A stretch of 10,047 nt of DNA, taken from Planctomycetota bacterium (GTDB lineage: Bacteria; Planctomycetota; SBBH01; JAHFOU01). The notes under the pieces were generated by a model, which saw nothing but the letters and a program-made list of their open reading frames with translations, had not been told where the DNA came from and ran no database searches. Positions 1 to 5,344 of the stretch are shown piece after piece (the first letter of the stretch is position 1; each line of letters opens with the position of its first letter). The stretch spans positions 1 through 10,047 of the forward strand of contig JAHFOU010000016.1 of NCBI GenBank assembly GCA_023261525.1. Direction: 5' to 3'. Both the position numbers and the translations under genes were made by a program.

Positions 1-972
1 CGCAAGCCCAAGCTGGCCGGCCTCTACCGGGACCTCTTCGCGCTCAAGCACCCCCCGGCGGCCCAGCTGGAATACGACGCCTGGCTACTGAAGGCCTACG
101 CCCTGGACCCCAAGGGGACCGCGGCCCTGCTGGACGCCTCCTGGCGCGGGGCCTCCAAGAACGACCCAAGCCGGGCCATCCGCCTCCTGCAGGGCGCCCA
201 GGCCGTCCAGGCCGACCCCGCCCGGGAAAAGGACCTGAAGGCGCTGGTGGTCGCCCACTCCGAGACGGAACCCGTCCAGCGCCAGACGGCCTCCCATCCC
301 ATGCGTTACTGGCTCTCCCTGCCCAAGGGCTGGTCGGACAAGCGCCGCTGGCCGGTGGTGGTGGCCGTCGAGGGGGCCGGATGCGATTTCCAGGGGGACT
401 GCCGCAGGTTCGTGGCCGCCCGGGGGCCCCGTCCCTTCATCCTGGCGACCCCGCTGAGCTTCTCCAACACCAACGACATCCAGCCGGCCTCCTACAAGGA
501 CTACCCGGCGGACCTGGTCGAATCCATGAAGCCCCACGAGCCGCGCATGGCCTTCGACGCGGCCGGGCTCGCGGCCATGATGGAAGACCTGAAGAAGGAC
601 TATGCGGCCGAGGACAAGTTCTTCATCACCGGCTTCTCCGGCGGAGGTCTCCTGACCTGGGAGACCGTCCTGAGCCATCCGGAGCGCCTGGTCGCGGCGG
701 CCCCCGCCGCCCCGAACTTCGCCGGCCACCCGAATCCCGTGTCCGAGGCGCCGGAGCGGGTCTCCCTCCCGGTGACGGTCTTCCAGGGGGACAAGGACCA
801 GTACCTGGATGCCCTCGAGGCCCAGTGGAACAACGTCAAGGCCCTCTGCGACCAGTCCGGCTACACCAAGATCAGCCGGGTGATCATCCCCGGCTCTCCC
901 CACGCGGCCTTCCCCAAGGAGGTCCTGGACTTCTTCAGCGAACAGCTCAAGAAGGCGGAAAAGAAGCCCTGA
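1..972 (+). CDS. Alpha/beta hydrolase (esterase/PHB-depolymerase-like), 5' end outside the window
   Basis: The frame is open from base 1, so the start lies to the left; 323 residues are visible. Visible residues 1-80 are a helical, Ala/Leu-rich stretch resembling TPR or SEL-like helices (weak match). The hydrolase domain follows: a strand-like WPVVVAVEGAG near residues 118-127 with an oxyanion-hole-like turn, the nucleophile elbow GFSGGG with Ser at about residue 213 (codon 637-639), an acid candidate in FQGDKDQY and a catalytic His candidate in GSPHAAFP. These elements are in the order expected of the alpha/beta hydrolase fold. The substrate cannot be read from the sequence; the layout resembles small esterase/feruloyl-esterase/PHB-depolymerase-type proteins, often secreted, but the signal peptide region is not visible. 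Its TGA overlaps the probable CTG start of the next gene, suggesting one transcript. Fold call is firm, specificity unknown. Confidence 0.85.
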   Translation, partial: RKPKLAGLYRDLFALKHPPAAQLEYDAWLLKAYALDPKGTAALLDASWRGASKNDPSRAIRLLQGAQAVQADPAREKDLKALVVAHSETEPVQRQTASHPMRYWLSLPKGWSDKRRWPVVVAVEGAGCDFQGDCRRFVAARGPRPFILATPLSFSNTNDIQPASYKDYPADLVESMKPHEPRMAFDAAGLAAMMEDLKKDYAAEDKFFITGFSGGGLLTWETVLSHPERLVAAAPAAPNFAGHPNPVSEAPERVSLPVTVFQGDKDQYLDALEAQWNNVKALCDQSGYTKISRVIIPGSPHAAFPKEVLDFFSEQLKKAEKKP

Positions 973-1574
973 GCGCGGCCGCGGTCCGACACCTCTCTGC
1001 CGCCGATCCAGCCCTGGGCCGCCTCATCGCCCGGGTGGGCCCCTGCCGTCTGAAGGTCGACCGGGCCTCCGACACCTTCCGCGCCCTGGCCGAGGCCATC
1101 GTCTACCAGCAGCTCACCGGGAAGGCCGCGGCCACCATCCTCGGGCGGGTCAAGGCCCTCTTCCCCCCGCCCTTCCCGACCCCGCGCGGGATCCTGCGCC
1201 GCCCGGAGGCCTCCCTGCGGGGCGCCGGACTCTCGGGGGGGAAGATCCGGGCCCTCAAGGACCTGGCCCGCCTGTCCCTGGACGGCACCGTGCCGGCGAT
1301 CGGGGTCCTCAAGTCCCTGGAGGACGACCGGATCGTGGAACGCCTCACGGAGGTCCACGGCATCGGGCCCTGGACCGTCCACATGCTCCTCATCTTCCGC
1401 CTGGGACGGCCCGACGTCCTGCCCGTGACCGACTACGGGGTGCGCAAGGGCTTCGCGAAGACCTTCCGCCTGAAGGACCTGCCGACCCCCGAACAGCTCC
1501 TGGCCCGCGGCGAGCGCTGGCGGCCCTGGCGGAGCACGGCGAGCTGGTATCTCTGGAGGTCCCTGGAGCTCTAG
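969..1574 (+). CDS. HhH-GPD DNA-3-methyladenine glycosylase family protein (AlkA-type, short form)
   Basis: Predicted base-excision-repair glycosylase that would remove alkylated bases such as 3-methyladenine. With a CTG start at 969 it is 201 residues, the usual size of the short AlkA-like family. Visible features are the N-terminal block ending ARVGPCRL (residues 21-28), AEAIVYQQLTGKAA (41-54), the helix-hairpin-helix LTEVHGIGPWTVHMLL (126-141), the catalytic Asp155 in LPVTDYGVRKGF, and the C-terminal family signature GERWRPWRSTASWYLWRSLE. No ATG, GTG or TTG in this frame would give a full N-terminus. The CTG at 969 overlaps the upstream stop as CTGA and is preceded by purine-rich GGCGGAAAAGAAG. 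The next usable start, GTG 1035, would remove about 22 residues of family-typical sequence. The stop TAG lies in a CTAG shared with the stop of the opposite-strand small membrane protein gene. Function call is strong, start is inferred. Confidence 0.88.
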   Translation: MSAAAVRHLSAADPALGRLIARVGPCRLKVDRASDTFRALAEAIVYQQLTGKAAATILGRVKALFPPPFPTPRGILRRPEASLRGAGLSGGKIRALKDLARLSLDGTVPAIGVLKSLEDDRIVERLTEVHGIGPWTVHMLLIFRLGRPDVLPVTDYGVRKGFAKTFRLKDLPTPEQLLARGERWRPWRSTASWYLWRSLEL

Positions 1575-1732
1575 TCCAGGAAGCGGTCGATCATCCAGCG
1601 GGCCAGGAAGATGCCCGCGCCCGAGCCCACGGCGCTGAGCAAAACGGCCGTCATCAGCCCCACGAATTCACCCAGCCACCACCCGACGGCGCCGCCCACG
1701 GCGGAGACCAGCAGGTACAGCATCCCCTTCAC
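1571..1732 (-). CDS. Small two-helix membrane protein (53 codons), unknown function
   Basis: A short reading frame on the minus strand, 20 bases after the FlaG-like stop. From GTG 1732 it encodes 53 residues beginning VKGMLYLLVSAVGGAVGWWL and ending ARWMIDRFLD. Two hydrophobic segments (about residues 4-20 and 24-44) are joined by GEFVG. The glycine-rich first helix, the WW pair and the positively charged tail are what a real small inner-membrane hairpin protein shows, and the frame fills the gap exactly between two genes. The start could instead be ATG 1723 (50 residues), but AAGGGG sits directly against that ATG; neither start has a well-spaced Shine-Dalgarno. It is probably cotranscribed with the FlaG-like gene. 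I do not recognise the family; a flagellar or envelope role is only guilt by association. Confidence 0.6.
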   Translation of the reverse strand: MKGMLYLLVSAVGGAVGWWLGEFVGLMTAVLLSAVGSGAGIFLARWMIDRFLD

Positions 1733-1752
1733 GGGAGGATCCGGGCCGGGAT

Positions 1753-2190
1753 CTAGGCGTCCGCGCGCTTCGAAGCGGGAACTTCCTTCTTCCGGGAGAA
1801 CATCTTGCTGAGCTTCTCCTGCATCCGGATCTGGTCGTCCGTGGGGATCTCCAGGACGGTCTTGCCGGTCCTGGGATCCACCACCTGGGTCTGGAGGGTC
1901 TGGGTCTCCGGGTGGTAGCTGAAGCTCACGTCATCCGCATTGCGATTCGGGGCCTTCTTGGAGGCGTCCCCGTCCGGAGCCCCCTGGGAGCCCCTGCCCG
2001 ACGGCTTCTGCCCTCCGGCGGCGGACCGGCCGGCTTCGCTGATGACGACCGTGTCCTGGGGAGGAGGCGGGGCGACCGGAGCGGAGGCCTTCAGGGCCGC
2101 CGCCTCGGGTGCGACGGAAGCCGCGCCCCTGGACGTGGAGACCGCCGAACCCACCGCAGGTACCGTGTCCTGAGCCTGATAGTCCGCCAT
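1753..2190 (-). CDS. flaG: FlaG-like flagellar protein
   Basis: A 145-residue protein with a low-complexity Ala/Pro/Ser-rich N-terminal half (residues 1-85) holding a DTVVISEAGR stretch typical of flagellar secreted or regulatory proteins. It ends in a FlaG-type domain at about residues 87-131: VSFSYHPETQTLQTQVVDP, then TGKTVLEIPTDDQIRMQEKL, matching the family pattern of a beta hairpin carrying VxDPxTGKxxxxIP followed by an amphipathic helix. FlaG proteins affect flagellar filament length and assembly in several bacteria; the exact role is not settled. Start ATG 2190 has a GGAGG Shine-Dalgarno six bases upstream (2197-2201). A sigma-28 promoter match lies 62-89 bases upstream of the start, which independently supports a flagellar role. 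FlgM was considered because of the SEAGR motif, but the sigma-binding C-terminal helices of FlgM are absent. Confidence 0.8.
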   Translation of the reverse strand: MADYQAQDTVPAVGSAVSTSRGAASVAPEAAALKASAPVAPPPPQDTVVISEAGRSAAGGQKPSGRGSQGAPDGDASKKAPNRNADDVSFSYHPETQTLQTQVVDPRTGKTVLEIPTDDQIRMQEKLSKMFSRKKEVPASKRADA

Positions 2191-2251
2191 GTGCTTCCTC
2201 CCTTCCCCTGAACCGCGAATCCCCGCGAAAGACGCAAGGGACCCTAGTCCT

Positions 2252-2279
2252 TTATCGGCAGGCAGGACTTGAGACTTGA
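2252..2279 (-). promoter_or_regulatory. Sigma-28 (FliA) type promoter upstream of the FlaG-like gene
   Basis: Read on the minus strand, the -10 is GCCGATAA (2259-2252), an exact match to the classical sigma-28 -10 element. The -35 is TCAAGTCT (2279-2272), six of eight matches to TAAAGTTT, with a 12-base spacer (consensus 11). Transcription would begin near 2245, giving a leader of about 55 bases that contains the GGAGG ribosome-binding site. The -35 lies in a tandem ACTTGAG repeat (plus strand 2267-2273 and 2274-2280). The match is seen directly; its use by FliA is inferred and fits the product. Confidence 0.8.
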
Positions 2280-2285
2280 GGCGGA

Positions 2286-2309
2286 TTCCCGGAAATCCCT
2301 ACCCGGGAA
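2286..2309. repeat. Inverted repeat between the methyltransferase and FlaG-like genes
   Basis: Seven-base arms TTCCCGG (2286-2292) and CCGGGAA (2303-2309) flank a 10-base loop. It begins 31 bases after the methyltransferase stop and lies just upstream of the sigma-28 -35. It could form a hairpin at the 3' end of the methyltransferase transcript, but no T-run follows on that strand, so a standard intrinsic terminator is not supported. A protein-binding site near the promoter is the alternative. Confidence 0.4.
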
Positions 2310-2339
2310 CGAACGCCATAACCCATTACAACAGAATGA

Positions 2340-2978
2340 TTAGTGAATCAACTTCCGGACGATCACTCCGGTATCCACCAGATGGGGCCACCAGGGTTGC
2401 CAGCGAAGATGGAAGAGGAGACGGCCCAGTACCGGCATCCAGAGCCAGAACATGGCCCGCTTCCACTCGTGACGGATGCCTCGGGTGTGGACGGGGATGA
2501 TCTCGGGCTCCTGCAGAAGGGAGGGCTTCGGCCAGAACCTGGGGACCTCCTGGAGGTAGCGCCGGTAGTCCTCCCCGAACAGCCCGCCCAGGAAGGCCTC
2601 CTCCTGAGGGACCACCCAGCGGGCGTAGGCGAAGGCCGACACCAGGACCCCCGCCAGGACGACGGGGCTCTCCAGCAGGATCCCGGCAGAGAGCCAGAGC
2701 AGGAAGGAGCCGAGGTAGAGCGGGTTGCGGCAGATGGAATAGGGCCCCTCCCGCACCAGCTGGTGGCTCTTCCTGCGCCCGATGTAGAGAGTGGACCAGA
2801 GCCGGAGGACGGCTCCCGGAAGGAAAAAGCACCAGGAGCACAGGACCACCCCCGTCCTCGCCCAGGTGCCGGGGTGGGTGACGGGAAGCGAGACGAGGGC
2901 GACGAGCCCGGTCGCCCCCAGGAGGACCTGGACGATGGCCCCCCTCAGGCGGAACGAAGCGGCGGCGGGATCGCTCAT
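2340..2978 (-). CDS. Isoprenylcysteine carboxyl methyltransferase (ICMT/PEMT-like) family membrane protein
   Basis: A 212-residue multi-helix membrane protein. Hydrophobic segments lie at about residues 13-32, 42-60, 88-118 and possibly 174-190. The diagnostic core is REGPYSICRNPLYLGSFLL (residues 77-94), then QEEAFLGGLFGEDYRRYLQEVPRFWP (125-150). The GPY..xRNPxY..G and EExxLxxxFGxxYxxYxxxVPRxxP pattern is the SAM-binding and catalytic signature of the ICMT/phospholipid methyltransferase superfamily. Bacterial members act on lipids or unidentified small substrates rather than prenylated proteins, and the substrate here cannot be assigned. A tail of about 60 residues after the VPRFWP motif, rich in Trp and ending VIVRKLIH, is longer than in minimal family members. 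The gene follows the TPR-protein stop by 12 bases, so it is likely the last gene of the LON-TPR unit. No clear Shine-Dalgarno precedes ATG 2978. Confidence 0.85.
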   Translation of the reverse strand: MSDPAAASFRLRGAIVQVLLGATGLVALVSLPVTHPGTWARTGVVLCSWCFFLPGAVLRLWSTLYIGRRKSHQLVREGPYSICRNPLYLGSFLLWLSAGILLESPVVLAGVLVSAFAYARWVVPQEEAFLGGLFGEDYRRYLQEVPRFWPKPSLLQEPEIIPVHTRGIRHEWKRAMFWLWMPVLGRLLFHLRWQPWWPHLVDTGVIVRKLIH

Positions 2979-2990
2979 GCGGAGCGGACT

Positions 2991-3842
2991 CTACCGGACG
3001 GGCTTCGGCGCAGCAACCACCATGCGCACCAGCTCGGCCTCGGCGGCGATCACGCTGAAGGCCGGCCAGAGCGGATCGGCGGCCGCCCGCTCGAACCACC
3101 CGCGCGCCGGGCCGGCACGCCCCGCGGAAAGGTGCCAGTTCCCGAGGGCATGGGTGGCGATCGAGGCGTAGGGCCCCTGGGTGCGCGGGTTCTCCACCAG
3201 GGCCTCCGGGGTCCTGAGCCCCTTGGCGAAGCGCAGGGCCTCGTAGTAGGCCTCCGTCTCGCGGTGGGGCGAGCGTTCCACGGGGACCCCTTCGGGGATG
3301 CCGTCGAGCAGGGCCTGGGCCTCCTCCCTCCGCCCCGTGCGCTGGAGGGCCATGAACAGCCAGTGGGCGGCCGGCATCGTCTTATCCTCCGGAGCGTAGC
3401 CGTACAGGTCCGCGTCCGTGGCGGCCCCCTCCAGACAGCGGCGCCAGGCCTCGATGGCCTTCTCCCAGTCCCCCCGGAGGGAATGGGCCAGGGCGAGGTG
3501 GTAGCGGACCTCGAACGAGGCCGTCCCCCCCAGGGCCAGGGCCCGCTCCAGGTCGAGGGCGCCCGGGTCGAGCTCGCGGATGGAGAGGCGGCGGTGCCCC
3601 CGGTAGCAGTGCGGGCGCCAGTCCCCGGGGGCCAGGTCCATCATCCGCGTCCAGGTGGCGATGGAGTCCCGGTACCGCCAGGCCCTGCCCTGGGCGATGC
3701 CCAGGGCCAGGAGACGCTCGACGTCGTCCGGGCGCTCGCGTGCGGCACGTTCGGCCGCCTCCAGGGCCGAGCGCCGCGCGGCGTCGGCCTCCAGCCTTGC
3801 CAGCGGCCTTCCCAGTAGGGAGACGGTCTCCGGGGCGTCCAT
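2991..3842 (-). CDS. TPR-like repeat protein
   Basis: A 283-residue, probably cytoplasmic protein with no signal peptide or membrane segment. It contains helical-hairpin repeats of TPR type: ARERPDDVERLLALGIAQGRAWRYRDSIATW (split across residues 34-64), the following DLAPGDWRPHCYRGHRRL (69-86), EVRYHLALAHSLRGDWEKAIEAW (111-133), and HWLFMALQRTGRREEAQALL (160-179). The last two show the W/L-G-Y/H-A-P spacing of TPRs. A final helical pair around THALGNWHLSAGRAGPARGWF (230-250) looks like another repeat. TPR proteins are usually scaffolds for protein-protein contacts; the partner is not evident. Start ATG 3842 overlaps the LON-domain gene stop by one base (TGATG), a classic translational-coupling junction. 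The frame is open further upstream to 4205, but that part is Gly/Pro-rich antisense-like translation and is rejected. Confidence 0.75.
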   Translation of the reverse strand: MDAPETVSLLGRPLARLEADAARRSALEAAERAARERPDDVERLLALGIAQGRAWRYRDSIATWTRMMDLAPGDWRPHCYRGHRRLSIRELDPGALDLERALALGGTASFEVRYHLALAHSLRGDWEKAIEAWRRCLEGAATDADLYGYAPEDKTMPAAHWLFMALQRTGRREEAQALLDGIPEGVPVERSPHRETEAYYEALRFAKGLRTPEALVENPRTQGPYASIATHALGNWHLSAGRAGPARGWFERAAADPLWPAFSVIAAEAELVRMVVAAPKPVR

Positions 3843-4444
3843 CAGTTGAGCGAGGGTCCGGAAGAGACCAGGGGGATGCCCAGGAGGCCAGCGGCGGCGC
3901 GGAGGCGCTCGAGGGGATCCAGGGCCTCCAGCACCCGCTGGCGCTGGAGCGGATGGGCCAGGAGGAGCTCGGCCGCCAGGTCCGCCAGGCCTCCGGCGCC
4001 CGGGCGCTCCGCCAGGAGGGCCCCCATCAGGGCCTCCCCCTTCTGGCCGTGCACGGCCCTCAGGGAGACCGCCAGCCTCGAGCGAAGGGCGGCCGCCAGG
4101 CGCCGGGCCGGGGGAAGATCCGCCGCTTCCGCCTCCTCCAGGTGCTCCAGCTCGGCCGTGAGGTAAGGGCCCTGGAGCGCCATGCCCAGGATCCGGGCGC
4201 GGCACTCCCCCTCCAGCACGATGTCCGAGGTCCCGTCCGCGAAGGCCTCGTGCCGCACGACGCGCCCCACCCCGCAGACGGGGCGGATCTCGTCCTTCCC
4301 CACCGCGAGGCCCATCGCGATGCGTCGGTCCGCGGCAAGGGCATCAGCCAGCATCCGGCGGTACCGGGGCTCGAAGATGTGAAGCGGCATGCGCGCGCGG
4401 GGGAAGAGGACCGTGGTCGGAAGCGGGAAAAGCGGTACCTTCAT
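3842..4444 (-). CDS. LON substrate-binding domain protein (stand-alone Lon N-terminal domain)
   Basis: A 200-residue protein with the LON/PUA-like N-terminal domain and no AAA+ or protease domain. The start MKVPLFPLPTTVLFP, then MPLHIFEPRYRRML (residues 19-32), is the family signature. IAMGLAV (42-48), GVGRVVRHEAFADGTSDIVLEGECRARI (58-85, the conserved G-x-x-x-x-E...G..I.L.G..R..I strands) and a helical C-terminal half complete the domain. Stand-alone LON-domain proteins of about 200 residues are common in bacteria; their role is largely uncharacterised, with substrate recognition suggested by analogy to Lon. Start ATG 4444 fits the family N-terminus exactly, though no good Shine-Dalgarno precedes it. 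It is the first gene of a three-gene minus-strand unit, divergent from the hydrolase at 4510 across 65 bases. Confidence 0.88.
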   Translation of the reverse strand: MKVPLFPLPTTVLFPRARMPLHIFEPRYRRMLADALAADRRIAMGLAVGKDEIRPVCGVGRVVRHEAFADGTSDIVLEGECRARILGMALQGPYLTAELEHLEEAEAADLPPARRLAAALRSRLAVSLRAVHGQKGEALMGALLAERPGAGGLADLAAELLLAHPLQRQRVLEALDPLERLRAAAGLLGIPLVSSGPSLN

Positions 4445-4474
4445 CCGCGCCGAGGGTACGGGGTCGGGCGGGAA

Positions 4475-4503
4475 TTGACAACCGTCCGGGGGCCCACTAG
4501 GGT
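4475..4503 (+). promoter_or_regulatory. Sigma-70 type promoter immediately upstream of the hydrolase GTG
   Basis: A perfect TTGACA (4475-4480) is followed by a 17-base spacer and TAGGGT (4498-4503), which fits the TANNNT form of a -10. Six bases then separate it from the GTG at 4510, so transcription would begin at or next to the start codon. This places the promoter of the secreted hydrolase in the 65-base divergent region and predicts a leaderless mRNA. Confidence 0.6.
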
Positions 4504-4509
4504 TTCCCC

Positions 4510-5337
4510 GTGCGCGCCCGAAGCCTCCTCGCCCCGGCCCTGCTCCTGACGGCCCTGGCCGCGGCGGACGCCCTGTCCGACCTGCCCATCCTCCGCCAGG
4601 CCATGAAGGAGCGCGGCCCGCGCGCGGACGAGGCCAAGGCCCAGGGCGCCCGCGTTGAGCTGACCGCCGGCGGACGGAGCTTCCACGTCCTCTGGCTCCC
4701 CGAGAAGTCGGATCCCCTCAATCCCCCGCCCCTCATCGTCACCCTTCACGGCCACGACGGCTGGGCCTTCGAGGCCTTCCACCTGTGGCACCCGGCCGCC
4801 CAGGAGCGGGGCTTCGGCATCCTGGCCATCCAGTGGTGGCTGGGCAAGGGCGAGGCCCCGGAGGACTACCTGACGCCCGAGGAGGTCTACCGGGACGTGG
4901 ACGAGACGCTGAAGCGCCTGCACTGCCGGAGCGGGCAGGTCCTCTTCCACGGGTTCAGCCGCGGCGCCGCCAACACCTACCCGGTGGCGGCCCTGGACCG
5001 TGCGGCCAAGGGCGCGCACTGGTTCTCCCTGGTCGTCTCCGACGCGGGCAAGGCCAACCTCGACTATCCGCCGGTCCGGGACATCGACAAGGGGGTCTAC
5101 GGTCCCAAGCCCTTCGAAGGCCTGCACTGGGTCACCTATGCCGGCGGAAAGGACACCAACCCCCAGCGCGACGGGATCGAGGGAATGCGGGAGACGGCCG
5201 ACTGGATCCGCAAGCTCGGCGGCACCGTGGACAAGGCCCTTGAGGATCCGGCGTCCGGACACGGGGGCTTCCACCAGAACCCGAAGAACTGCCAGGCCGC
5301 CCTGGACGCCTTCCAGGCCCGCCTGAAGGCGAAATAG
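4510..5337 (+). CDS. Secreted alpha/beta hydrolase (esterase-like)
   Basis: A 275-residue protein with an N-terminal signal peptide (residues 1-20, MRARSLLAPALLLTALAAAD; probable cleavage around Ala19-Ala21), so it is likely exported. The hydrolase core shows PLIVTLHGHDGW (74-85, HG oxyanion-hole turn), the nucleophile elbow HGFSRGAA with Ser150, an acid candidate Asp215 in AGGKDTNP and a catalytic His candidate at 251 or 255 in SGHGGFH. The order and spacing fit the alpha/beta hydrolase fold, in the style of small poly(3-hydroxybutyrate)-depolymerase or LpqC-like esterases; the substrate is unknown. GTG 4510 is chosen because it gives a complete signal peptide. No Shine-Dalgarno lies at normal distance, but a promoter abuts the codon. 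It ends 7 bases before the ArsC-family gene, so the two are probably cotranscribed. It is not closely similar to the hydrolase at the left edge; the flanking residues differ. Confidence 0.85.
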   Translation: MRARSLLAPALLLTALAAADALSDLPILRQAMKERGPRADEAKAQGARVELTAGGRSFHVLWLPEKSDPLNPPPLIVTLHGHDGWAFEAFHLWHPAAQERGFGILAIQWWLGKGEAPEDYLTPEEVYRDVDETLKRLHCRSGQVLFHGFSRGAANTYPVAALDRAAKGAHWFSLVVSDAGKANLDYPPVRDIDKGVYGPKPFEGLHWVTYAGGKDTNPQRDGIEGMRETADWIRKLGGTVDKALEDPASGHGGFHQNPKNCQAALDAFQARLKAK

Positions 5338-5344
5338 CCCCCGC

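Noticed and set aside
85..903. Long minus-strand open frame opposite the first hydrolase
   Set aside because: Gly/Val/Arg-rich antisense translation with no recognisable motif; the plus strand carries an intact hydrolase.
381..968. Glycosylase starting at ATG 381
   Set aside because: This would overlap almost the whole hydrolase core in another frame with Arg/Gly/Pro-rich nonsense; the glycosylase domain begins only near 975.
1753..2190. FlgM (anti-sigma-28) as the identity of the FlaG-like protein
   Set aside because: It shares only a short SEAGR-like stretch; the C-terminal half matches FlaG and the FlgM sigma-binding helices are missing.
2343..3818. Plus-strand open frame of 491 codons
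   Set aside because: Opposite the ICMT-type and TPR-like genes; Gly/Pro/Arg-rich product with no domain, explained by high GC leaving few stops.
3843..4205. Longer N-terminus for the TPR-like protein
   Set aside because: The extension lies inside the LON-domain gene, is Gly/Pro-rich, and a 1-base TGATG overlap supports ATG 3842.
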